A stretch of DNA of 64,000 bases from positions 1,550,001 to 1,614,000 of the forward strand of contig NZ_CP109435.1 in assembly GCF_036227125.1 (NCBI RefSeq). Direction: 5' to 3'. Origin of the DNA: Streptomyces sp. NBC_01485. Lineage in GTDB: Bacteria > Actinomycetota > Actinomycetes > Streptomycetales > Streptomycetaceae. Position numbers and translations under genes: made by a program. Below, in pieces: positions 55,011 through 64,000 of this stretch (its first letter is position 1; each line of letters starts with the position of its first letter). A model generated the notes under the pieces. It searched no databases and was not told the DNA's origin. It worked only from the letters and a program-made list of their open reading frames with translations.

Positions 55011-57206
55011 ATGGGCGACAAGGCGAACACACACCCCGGAGCCGCCGGCAGGGCTACAGCGGCCGACCACCCCGCAGCCGTACGAAATGTGGTGCTGGTC
55101 GGCCACTGCGGATCGGGCAAGACGACCTTGGTGGAGGCTCTCGCGCTCACGGCGGGAGCCGTGAACCGCGCGGGCCGCGTGGAGGACGGCACCGCCGTCT
55201 CCGACTACGACGAGATCGAGCACCGGCAACAGCGCTCGGTACAGCTCTCCCTGGTGCCCTTCACCTGGGACGGCATCAAGATCAACCTCCTCGACACCCC
55301 CGGCTACGCCGACTTCGTCGGGGAACTCAGGGCCGGTCTGCGCGCGGCGGACGCGGCCCTCTTCGTCGTCTCGGCGTCGGACGGCGTGGACGGCTCGACC
55401 CGCATGGTGTGGGAGGAGTGCGCGGCCGTCGGCATGCCCCGCGCGATCGTGGTCACGCACCTGGAGGCCGCCCGTGCGGACTTCGAGGAGATGACCCGGA
55501 TCTGCGCGGAGGCCTTCGGCGGCGACGACCCGGACGCGGTCCTCCCGCTGTATCTGCCGCTGCACGGGCCCGAGGGGCCGGACGGGCACGCGCCCGTGAC
55601 CGGACTGACCGGGCTGCTCTCCCGCAAGCTGTTCGACTACTCCTCCGGCGAGCGCAAGGAGGCCGAGCCGGACGCGGACCGGCTGGCGGACATCGAGGAG
55701 GCCCGCAACCGGCTGATCGAGGGGATCATCGCCGAGAGCGAGGACGAGACCCTCATGGACCGCTATCTCGGCGGCGAGCAGATCGACGTCACGACACTGA
55801 TCGACGACCTGGAGCGGGCCGTCGTGCGCGGCACGTTCTTCCCCGTCCTGGCGGCCGCCCCCGCCGCCGAGGGAGCCCGGCAGGGCCTCGGCACGGTCGA
55901 GCTGCTGGAACTGGTCACCAGGGGCTTCCCGACGCCCCTGGAGCGCACGGCACCCCACGTGACGACCGTCGACGGCATCCCGCGCGAGCTGAAGGCGTGC
56001 GATCCGGACGGCCCACTGGTCGCGGAGGTCGTGAAGACCTCCTCCGACCCCTACGTCGGCCGCGTCTCGCTGGTCCGCGTCTTCTCCGGCACCCTCCACC
56101 CCGACGAGACCGTCCACGTCTCGGGCCACGGCCTGGCCGACCGCGGCCACGAGGACCATGACGTCGACGAGCGCATCGGCGCCCTGTCCGCGCCGTTCGG
56201 GAAACAGCAGCGGGTCCTGACGCACTGCATCGCGGGCGACCTCGCGTGCGTGGCGAAACTCGGCCGCGCGGAGACCGGCGACACGCTCTCCGCCAAGGAC
56301 GACCCGCTCCTCATGGAGCCCTGGCAGATGCCCGACCCGCTGCTGCCGCTCGCCATCGAGGCGCACAGCAAGGCCGACGAGGACAAGCTCTCGCAGGGCC
56401 TCGGCCGGCTGGTCGCCGAGGACCCGACGATGCGCCTGGAGCAGAACCAGCACACCCACCAGGTCGTCCTGTGGTGCCTGGGCGAGGCCCACTCGGACGT
56501 CGCCCTGGAACGGCTGCGCTCCCGCTACGGCGTCCAGGTCGACGTCGTCCCGCACAAGGTCTCCCTACGGGAGACGTTCGCGGCGCCGTCCGCCGGGCGC
56601 GGCCGGCATGTGAAGCAGTCCGGCGGGCACGGCCAGTACGCGATCTGCGAGATCGAGGTGGAACCGCTGCCGGGCGGCTCGGGCATCGAGTTCGTCGACA
56701 AGGTCGTCGGCGGCTCGGTGCCGCGCCAGTTCATCCCGTCCGTCGAGAAGGGCGTCCGGGCCCAGGCGGCCAAGGGCCTGGCGGCCGGGCATCCGCTGGT
56801 CGACGTCCGGATCACGCTGCTCGACGGCAAGGCGCACTCGGTGGACTCCTCCGACGCCGCGTTCCAGACGGCCGGCGCACTCGCGCTGCGGGAGGCCGGC
56901 GCCGACGCCCGCATCCATCTCCTGGAGCCGGTGGCCGAGGTGACCGTGCTGGTCGGCGACGACTACGTGGGCGCTGTGATGAGCGACCTGTCGGGGCGGC
57001 GCGGCCGGGTGCTGGGCACCGAGCAGACCGACGGCGGGCGCACGCTCGTACGGGCCGAGGTGCCCGAGATCGAGATCGGCCGGTACGCGGTCGACCTGCG
57101 CTCCGTCTCGCACGGCACGGCCCGCTTCGAGCGCGCGTACGCCCGGCACGAGCCGATGCCGCCGCAGGTCGCCGAGAAGCTCCGCCAACAGGCGCAAGCC
57201 GGTTAG
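55011..57206 (+). CDS. EF-G-like translational GTPase with altered G4 motif
   Basis: A 731-residue paralogue with the five-domain EF-G layout. G1 is GHCGSGKTT near 31-39 and G3 DTPGYADF near 94-101 are normal. The G4 motif, NKxD in EF-G, reads THLE (VVTHLEAARADFEEM near 147), so guanine recognition may be weakened or changed. Domain IV (QSGGHGQYAICEIEVEPL) and V are present. It resembles the FusA2/EF-G-like group. ATG 55011 with AAGGAAA. It stands apart from the rpsL-rpsG-fusA operon. Confidence 0.93.
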   Translation: MGDKANTHPGAAGRATAADHPAAVRNVVLVGHCGSGKTTLVEALALTAGAVNRAGRVEDGTAVSDYDEIEHRQQRSVQLSLVPFTWDGIKINLLDTPGYADFVGELRAGLRAADAALFVVSASDGVDGSTRMVWEECAAVGMPRAIVVTHLEAARADFEEMTRICAEAFGGDDPDAVLPLYLPLHGPEGPDGHAPVTGLTGLLSRKLFDYSSGERKEAEPDADRLADIEEARNRLIEGIIAESEDETLMDRYLGGEQIDVTTLIDDLERAVVRGTFFPVLAAAPAAEGARQGLGTVELLELVTRGFPTPLERTAPHVTTVDGIPRELKACDPDGPLVAEVVKTSSDPYVGRVSLVRVFSGTLHPDETVHVSGHGLADRGHEDHDVDERIGALSAPFGKQQRVLTHCIAGDLACVAKLGRAETGDTLSAKDDPLLMEPWQMPDPLLPLAIEAHSKADEDKLSQGLGRLVAEDPTMRLEQNQHTHQVVLWCLGEAHSDVALERLRSRYGVQVDVVPHKVSLRETFAAPSAGRGRHVKQSGGHGQYAICEIEVEPLPGGSGIEFVDKVVGGSVPRQFIPSVEKGVRAQAAKGLAAGHPLVDVRITLLDGKAHSVDSSDAAFQTAGALALREAGADARIHLLEPVAEVTVLVGDDYVGAVMSDLSGRRGRVLGTEQTDGGRTLVRAEVPEIEIGRYAVDLRSVSHGTARFERAYARHEPMPPQVAEKLRQQAQAG

Positions 57207-57260
57207 GGGTTGTTGCCCGGGCACACTCAAGTGACCGGTGCGGAAGGTGATCCTCCGGTT

Positions 57261-57286
57261 CGGCGGGCGGCTTCGGCCGTCCGCCG
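57261..57286 (+). terminator. Terminator after the EF-G-like gene
   Basis: An 11-bp stem (one G-T pair) closed by the ultra-stable C-TTCG-G tetraloop, 55 bases past the stop. Confidence 0.75.
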
Positions 57287-57393
57287 ACGGATGTCGGTGG
57301 CTGGAGATACGCTGATGACCTGATCAACAGGTGTGCGGAGTACGGAAGTCGGGAAGGCCGCAGAAGCGAGAGTGGCGGCGATCGGGGGCGGGA

Positions 57394-59058
57394 ATGACCG
57401 TTGACAGCGGTTACGCGGACATCTTCGGACCACAGGTGCCGCGCACGGGCGGCGAGGGGCAGGCCCCGACGAACGCCCTGGCCTCGGCGGCCTATCGGGA
57501 CACCCCGATGGAGGAGATCAAGAAGGCCGACAACGAATGGCACCAGTCGACGGTCAACGACGGCCGCAAGTGGGCGAAGATCTTCCGCCCCAACTTCGGT
57601 GAGGCGTACTCCCAGGCGGTCATCGACCGCATGCTGGGCGTCGGCCGCAAGCCGCTCATCCAGTCGTTCGGCAGCGAGCCGCAGGTCGTCGTCGAGCACT
57701 GCCTCGCGGCCAACCGCATCCGCCGGGAGCGCGACAAGAAGCTCACCGGCCTCATGCTGCTGTGCGGCGTGCTCTTCCTGCCGGGCCTGGTGGTCTGGCT
57801 GCTCGTGTTCCAGCTCCGCGCCACCGTGGGCAGGACGGACAACAAGCGGATATCCGGGCTCGGCACCGGCCTGCTGGTCGCCGTCGGCGCCCTCGCCGTG
57901 CTCTTCCTGGTCAAGATGCCGTTCACCGGCCTGGCCGGGTGGTACGCGCGCGGGTGCATCGTCGCCCCCGTGGTCGGCTGGTTCCTGGCCAAGCGGATCT
58001 GCGAGAGCACCGCGAAGGACCTGCGCGAGCGCTGGGACGGCCTGCTGTCCGGCGGCAGCGTCGGCGCGAAGGTCCCCGAGGCGGTGCCGACCAGCCCCGA
58101 CCAGGCCGCCGCCGAGCAACTGCGCCAGTCCCTGGCCCGGCTCAGCGCCGAGCAGCAGTCCAACTCCGTCTTCTACGCCGGCCCCAAGGGCATCCTCGGC
58201 ATGGGCACCCGCTGGGGCGCGTGGCATCTCGCGGAGGAGCTCAAACCGCTGGACCCCGTCAAGGGCGTCCACGAGTTCCGCAGTTGGACGGTCGTACGGG
58301 CGATCCACGACGAGCTGTCCGTGCTGCACCGGCAACGCCTGAAGACCGGCGGTTTCCCCGCCCCTTCGGTACGGCACTGGATCGTCACGCACGTGGGCGA
58401 GAAGGCCACGGCGGTGGCCCGGCCCGAGGGCACCGACGTCGAGGCGTACCAGGTCAAGCCGAGGGCCGTCGAGGACATCTGCAACAACCAGCAGTTCGAC
58501 AGCGGCGACCGGCACTATCTGGGCGTGCAGTGGGCGCACCTGTGGGGCGGCGATCTGATCCTCACCATGCTGATCACCGTCACCGTGCTGAAGGAGACCC
58601 TCCGCATCGAGGTCACCGGACACGCCCTGGGCCCGGTCAACGGCCTGTTCAGCGGCAAGCCGGAGGCCCCCACCAAGGAGGTCGCCAAGACCGTCCGCTT
58701 CTGGGAGACCCGGACCATCAAGCTGCCGCTGATCACCACCGACGAGGTGGTCCGGCTCGCCGCGCGGGCCACGATCAGCTGGTACCCGCCGGTCCTGAAG
58801 TGGCTCGGCGGCTCCCTGGGCCTGCCCGAGCCGTTCGGCCTGCGGCACGCCTGGGCCGACCAGCCCTGGCGGCACCGTTTCATGGCCGACGACGCGCTGC
58901 GCGCGGCCACACCGGTGCTGCGAGCGGTGCACACGGCCGCGCTCAAGGTGCTCAAGGAGCACGACGTGGACACCGAGAAGTTCAGCTCACGCTCGTCGGC
59001 CCTCAGCGGAGCGGTCCAGGAGGTCTCGCCGAAGAAGGCGGACACCTACGACGCGTAG
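57394..59058 (+). CDS. Unknown membrane protein, about 554 residues
   Basis: I do not recognise this protein. After a 110-residue soluble segment come two or three membrane helices (about 118-140, 156-173, 185-198) separated by basic loops, then a soluble domain, a further hydrophobic stretch near 390 (LILTMLITVTVLKETL) and a 150-residue C terminus. ATG 57394 is favoured over GTG 57331 because a purine-rich GGCGGGA lies just upstream and the extra residues are low quality. It is probably a separate unit after the EF-G-like terminator. Confidence 0.75.
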   Translation: MTVDSGYADIFGPQVPRTGGEGQAPTNALASAAYRDTPMEEIKKADNEWHQSTVNDGRKWAKIFRPNFGEAYSQAVIDRMLGVGRKPLIQSFGSEPQVVVEHCLAANRIRRERDKKLTGLMLLCGVLFLPGLVVWLLVFQLRATVGRTDNKRISGLGTGLLVAVGALAVLFLVKMPFTGLAGWYARGCIVAPVVGWFLAKRICESTAKDLRERWDGLLSGGSVGAKVPEAVPTSPDQAAAEQLRQSLARLSAEQQSNSVFYAGPKGILGMGTRWGAWHLAEELKPLDPVKGVHEFRSWTVVRAIHDELSVLHRQRLKTGGFPAPSVRHWIVTHVGEKATAVARPEGTDVEAYQVKPRAVEDICNNQQFDSGDRHYLGVQWAHLWGGDLILTMLITVTVLKETLRIEVTGHALGPVNGLFSGKPEAPTKEVAKTVRFWETRTIKLPLITTDEVVRLAARATISWYPPVLKWLGGSLGLPEPFGLRHAWADQPWRHRFMADDALRAATPVLRAVHTAALKVLKEHDVDTEKFSSRSSALSGAVQEVSPKKADTYDA

Positions 59059-59110
59059 GCCTCCGGCGGTGGGGCGGGTATTCGTGCGGGTGGGTCTGGG
59101 TGGCTGTCCA

Positions 59111-59181
59111 CTGGGGGCTGCGCCCCCAGACCCCCGCTTCGGCCCTTAAGGGGCCTCGTCCTCAAACGCCGGACGGGCTGA
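59111..59181. repeat. Streptomyces dispersed repeat with two hairpins
   Basis: CTGGGGGC-TGC-GCCCCCAG (59111-59129), GGCCC/GGGCC around TTAA (59141-59155) and the tail CTCAAACGCCGGACGGGCTG form a unit I know to recur in many Streptomyces intergenic regions. It lies between two convergent stops and probably helps termination. Confidence 0.7.
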
Positions 59182-59199
59182 GTGTGCCGGACCGGCTGA

Positions 59200-59751
59200 C
59201 TAGAGGCCCGTCGGCCAGGCCTCTGCCAGCATTTTTCTCGTGTCCGCGAGGAGTTGTGGCAGCACGCGCGTGTGGCCCACCACCGGCATGAAGTTCGTGT
59301 CGCCGCCCCAGCGGGGCACGATGTGCTGGTGGAGGTGGGCGGCGATACCGGCGCCGGCGACCGTCCCCTGGTTCATGCCGATGTTGAAGCCGTGCGCGCC
59401 GGACGCGGTGCGCAGCGCCGTCATCGCCTGCTTCGTCAGCTCGCCCAGCTCGGCGGTCTCGGCCAACGTCAGGTCGGTGTAGTCGGCCACATGCCGGTAC
59501 GGGACGGTCATCAGGTGGCCGCCGTTGTACGGGTACAGGTTCAGCACCGCGTACACGTGCTCACCGCGCCGGACCACGAGCCCGTCCTCGTCGGACTTCG
59601 CCGGGATCGAGCAGAACGGACAGCCGTCGTCGGCCCCCGGACCGGTCGGCTTGTTCTCACCCTGGATGTAGGCCATCCGGTGGGGCGTCCACAGGCGCTG
59701 GAACGCGTCCTGCGTCCCCACTCCGATCTGCTGCTCCGGCTCACTCGTCAT
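59200..59751 (-). CDS. HIT-family hydrolase
   Basis: A 183-residue nucleotide hydrolase or phosphorylase. The histidine triad is HLHQHIVPRW near 146-155; CPFCSI near 45-50 may bind zinc. It resembles actinobacterial Ap4A phosphorylase-like HIT proteins; in mycobacteria a HIT gene lies next to pgsA1. ATG 59751 lacks a Shine-Dalgarno site but has a -10-like TATGCT seven bases upstream, so it may be leaderless. Confidence 0.9.
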   Translation of the reverse strand: MTSEPEQQIGVGTQDAFQRLWTPHRMAYIQGENKPTGPGADDGCPFCSIPAKSDEDGLVVRRGEHVYAVLNLYPYNGGHLMTVPYRHVADYTDLTLAETAELGELTKQAMTALRTASGAHGFNIGMNQGTVAGAGIAAHLHQHIVPRWGGDTNFMPVVGHTRVLPQLLADTRKMLAEAWPTGL

Positions 59752-59758
59752 GCAAGGC

Positions 59759-59764
59759 AGCATA
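59759..59764 (-). promoter_or_regulatory. -10-like element placing a start at the HIT ATG
   Basis: Minus-strand TATGCT ends seven bases before the ATG, so transcription would start at or near the A of the start codon. The -35 is not clear. Confidence 0.3.
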
Positions 59765-59830
59765 TGGCTTCGCCCGTTCGCGGCGTGTCGCCGGGGTTGC
59801 GGGCGGCGCCCTCCGGGCCAAGCTGGGCCG

Positions 59831-60493
59831 ATGGACGCCAACAGCCCCACGGCCCGCTGGGAGGAGCACGTCGAGCTGCCGCTCGCGCTCGCCTCGATCC
59901 TCTACCTCGCCGCGTACGCCGTCCACGTCCTCGTCCCGGGCATGTCCGCCTTCTGGCACACCGTCTGCCTCGCTGTCCTGTTCACCATGTGGGCGGCGTT
60001 CGGCGTCGACTACGCGGTCCGCTGGCGGCTCAGCGGACGCCGCCTGGGCTTCGTACGGACTCACGTGCTGGACACCCTCGTACTGTTCCTGCCGCTGCTG
60101 CGCCCGCTGCGGGTCGTGAAGGTGTACGAGGCCGTCGAGCGCCGGCGCGGGCAGCCACGGCTGTCCCTGCACGGGCGCGTGGCGGCCTATGCCGGGCTGG
60201 CCACCGTACTGCTCGGTTTCTCCGGAGCCCTCGCCGTGTACCAGCAGGAGCGCTACGCCCCCGGGGCCAGCATCCGCACCTTCGGGGACTCGCTGTGGTG
60301 GACCTGCGCCACCCTCTCGACCGTCGGCTACGGCGATGTCGTACCGGTGACGGAGAAGGGCCGGGTGATCGCGGTCGGCATGATGGCCTGCGGACTGGCC
60401 CTCCTCGGCGCGGTCACCGGGTCGTTCTCGTCCTGGCTGCTCCAGGTGTTCACCCTGGAGAGCGACAAGCAGGAAGGGCCCCCGGGGACCTGA
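59831..60493 (+). CDS. Voltage-gated-type potassium channel
   Basis: A 220-residue channel subunit. The selectivity filter is STVGYGDVVPV near 156-166, between two pore helices. Upstream segments look like a shortened voltage-sensor region (RPLRVVKVYEAVERRR carries the S4-like charges). ATG 59831 removes 27 non-family residues of the longer frame. It is divergent from the HIT gene. Confidence 0.9.
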   Translation: MDANSPTARWEEHVELPLALASILYLAAYAVHVLVPGMSAFWHTVCLAVLFTMWAAFGVDYAVRWRLSGRRLGFVRTHVLDTLVLFLPLLRPLRVVKVYEAVERRRGQPRLSLHGRVAAYAGLATVLLGFSGALAVYQQERYAPGASIRTFGDSLWWTCATLSTVGYGDVVPVTEKGRVIAVGMMACGLALLGAVTGSFSSWLLQVFTLESDKQEGPPGT

Positions 60494-60507
60494 GTCCCCG
60501 GAGGCCC
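60476..60507. terminator. Terminator between the channel gene and thrS
   Basis: GGGCC-CCGGGGAC (60476-60489) pairs with GTCCCCGG-GGCCC (60494-60507), with one C-A mismatch. The channel stop codon TGA (60491-60493) lies in the CTGA loop. Confidence 0.8.
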
Positions 60508-60521
60508 CTCACCGCACGGCG

Positions 60522-62498
<1,977 letters not shown>

Positions 62499-62596
62499 CG
62501 GTCTCTCCTGACTGAAGGGGGTGCGGCGCCATACCGTGAGCGCGCGCAAGTGAGGATCGTACCGACCCGCACCCGTCGACCGCGAAACGGTTACTT

Positions 62597-63814
62597 TCAG
62601 TCCTCGCCTCCGCACGCTTCCTCGAAGAAGTCCAGGTTCTCCTGGAGGGACTTCATCAGCCGGTCCCGCTCGGCCTCGTCCACCTGTACGGGGACGACGC
62701 CGCCGGCGCCGGTGAGCCTGCGGAAGCCGCCTCTGCTCTCGAGCCGGCCCTGCACCCGCACCGGCAGTCCGACCAGGTGGGCCTGCCCGGCGATGCGGTA
62801 GTCCTCCTCGTCGAGGGTGAGCCGGACGTGCGGGATCTCGGCGCCGGCCAGCACCCGCAGCCGTACGCTGCCCTCGCCGCGCGGCCCCGACCTGCGCATC
62901 CGGACGACCGTGCCGGTGACCCGCACGGGCACGGAGGGCTCCTCGCGCAGATAGCGGGCGCCGGCCTCACGCAGCACGGGCAGGTCGCCGGGCGAGAACT
63001 CGACGGGTTCGTCGCTCGCGGCGCAGTCCTCGGGGACACCGGCCGCGGGCGACCACTCGACGGCGATCCGGGCGCCCTCGGTGCCCCGCACGAGGGCGAT
63101 CAGCGCCTCGGTGAGCTCACGGCTGGCGCCGGCCTCCACGGCGCCGTCGAAGGCGTCCATGCCGCCGGTGGCCCGCTGGTAGTCGATGGCCTCGCGGACG
63201 GCGTACAGGGCCTGGTGGAGGCGGACGGCGAGGGGGCGGGCGCCCGCGACGGGGGCGAAGGCCGTCAGCCGGCGTCCGCCGGCCGCGCTGCCGACGAGGA
63301 CGCTCTCCAGGGTCGTCAGGGCCGCGCGGCGGTGGCGGGCGCCGTAGTAGCCCGCACGCGCGCGGGTGGCCAGCGCGCCGGCGACGAGCAACTGGCGGGC
63401 TGCCCCGCGCAGTTGTTCCTCGACGGCCCAGGACGCGGCCCCTGCGGGCCCGGTCGGCGCGTCCCGCCACCAGCTGATCTCGTCGCTGGGCACGGCGAGC
63501 CCGACGAGCACCTCGCGGGCGGCGGGCGTGCCGCTGCGGGCCAGCGCGAGGAGCGCCTCGCCGAGCAGGTCGTCGCTGTCGGGGAAGGCGCGGCTCTCGG
63601 GCACGAGGAGGCTGGTCCCGCCGCCGCCCGGGCCGGGCGGGGTCCAGCGGCCGTAGCGTCCGGCGGCGCCGCCGCGCCGCTGCCAGCCGTGCCGGCGCAG
63701 CAGGGCGGCGAGGACGGCCGGGTCGACCTCGCCGGGCTGCGGGGTCTCGTTCCAGTGGATTTCGGGGTGTGGCCGTACGGTCCGCAGCGGCTCGCCCAGG
63801 GGGCGGTGGTTCAT
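62597..63814 (-). CDS. Unknown protein, about 405 residues
   Basis: I do not recognise this. It is soluble, Ala/Gly/Arg-rich, with no clear motif or membrane segment. A C-terminal region (about 280-370) with [35 protein letters not shown] and [17 protein letters not shown] looks like a small beta-rich domain. ATG 63814 has GGGAGG six bases upstream and overlaps the stop of the next upstream gene as ATGA. It is separated from thrS by 98 bases. Confidence 0.8.
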   Translation of the reverse strand: MNHRPLGEPLRTVRPHPEIHWNETPQPGEVDPAVLAALLRRHGWQRRGGAAGRYGRWTPPGPGGGGTSLLVPESRAFPDSDDLLGEALLALARSGTPAAREVLVGLAVPSDEISWWRDAPTGPAGAASWAVEEQLRGAARQLLVAGALATRARAGYYGARHRRAALTTLESVLVGSAAGGRRLTAFAPVAGARPLAVRLHQALYAVREAIDYQRATGGMDAFDGAVEAGASRELTEALIALVRGTEGARIAVEWSPAAGVPEDCAASDEPVEFSPGDLPVLREAGARYLREEPSVPVRVTGTVVRMRRSGPRGEGSVRLRVLAGAEIPHVRLTLDEEDYRIAGQAHLVGLPVRVQGRLESRGGFRRLTGAGGVVPVQVDEAERDRLMKSLQENLDFFEEACGGED

Positions 63815-63999
63815 GGTCTGCCTCCCGTCCCGGCCCGCGTCATGATCTCGCACAGCGCCCGGTCGTCGAAGATGCGTGTGGTGGGTATCCGCACGGTGGT
63901 CCGGGTCCGGCCGGTGATCGGGTGGCCGGCGAGATTGACCCAGTAGCAGCAGTGCCGCAGGTCGAGACGGTCGTGACCGGCGCGCAGCCAGTCGTCCTG
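63811..63999 (-). CDS. C-terminal fragment of an unknown protein (runs off the window)
   Basis: The last 62 residues are visible, starting QDDWLRAGHDRLDLRHCCYW and ending in GTGGRP. The gene continues past the right edge. It is translationally coupled to the downstream 405-residue gene. The two Cys near the start are the only notable residues. Confidence 0.75.
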   Translation of the reverse strand, partial: QDDWLRAGHDRLDLRHCCYWVNLAGHPITGRTRTTVRIPTTRIFDDRALCEIMTRAGTGGRP

Positions 64000-64000
64000 G

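Noticed and set aside
62499..62596. T-box leader before thrS
   Set aside because: The gap is under 100 bases and lacks the T-box sequence.

Overview
The window is ordinary chromosomal core DNA of a high-GC actinomycete, almost certainly a Streptomyces. GC content is very high and third codon positions are strongly GC-biased, so nearly every gene has long antisense shadow frames. Starts are a mix of ATG, GTG and TTG. The strongest marker is an almost textbook bldD gene with its c-di-GMP-binding residues, linked to mihF (sIHF), rpoZ, gmk, pyr, aro, rpsD, relA, secDF, ruvCAB, pdxST and a phosphatidylinositol-mannoside cluster. This order matches, as far as I recall, the SCO1474-SCO1532 part of the S. 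coelicolor core. I see no prophage, insertion sequence, integrase, CRISPR array, tRNA or rRNA gene.

Layout. 1-3074: a small HTH protein gene converges on a helicase-motif-less priA. 3229-7336 (minus): mihF-gmk-rpoZ-coaBC-metK. 7614-17598 (minus): the pyrimidine operon pyrR-pyrB-pyrC-(PH-domain membrane protein)-carA-carB-pyrD-pyrF, led by a PyrR-type RNA hairpin that contains the pyrR Shine-Dalgarno sequence. 17838-18338 (plus): bldD with its own promoter and a BldD operator over the -10, followed by a terminator, a perfect 29-bp inverted repeat and a Streptomyces dispersed repeat. 18557-20710 (minus): pepP-like gene, efp, nusB. 20895-28154 (minus): a P-loop ATPase, aroB, aroK, aroC, aroE, mltG, ruvX. 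28151-31624 (minus): alaS and two small membrane-protein genes. 31778-34068: rpsD, preceded by a roughly 300-nt structured leader, and rarA. 34132-36938 (minus): a VKOR-family protein, hisS and a metallo-beta-lactamase-fold hydrolase. 37116-39344 (plus): a membrane-anchored cyclophilin and a DUF349 protein. 39418-49617 (minus): relA, apt, secF, secD, yajC, ruvB, ruvA, ruvC, yebC. 49666-51189 (minus): pdxS-pdxT. 51331-54705 (minus): a LemA-like protein, then pgsA - acyltransferase - pimA-like glycosyltransferase, whose genes overlap by 4 bp. 55011-59058 (plus): an EF-G-like GTPase and an unknown membrane protein. 59200-64000: a HIT protein, a K+ channel, thrS and two genes of unknown function.

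How it works together. Most genes are housekeeping: nucleotide synthesis (pyr, gmk, apt), stringent response (relA beside apt and gmk/rpoZ), tRNA charging (alaS, hisS, thrS), aromatic amino acids, SAM, CoA and PLP cofactors, protein export, Holliday-junction processing and inositol phospholipids. Minus-strand operons are tightly packed with many ATGA/GTGA overlaps, and most transcription units end in long GC-rich hairpins without strong T-tracts. I did not find an obviously novel multi-gene system. The less ordinary material is the RNA and DNA structure (PyrR hairpin, rpsD leader, palindromes and repeats) and several family members with altered catalytic motifs (PriA, PepP-like, EF-G-like, CoaBC).
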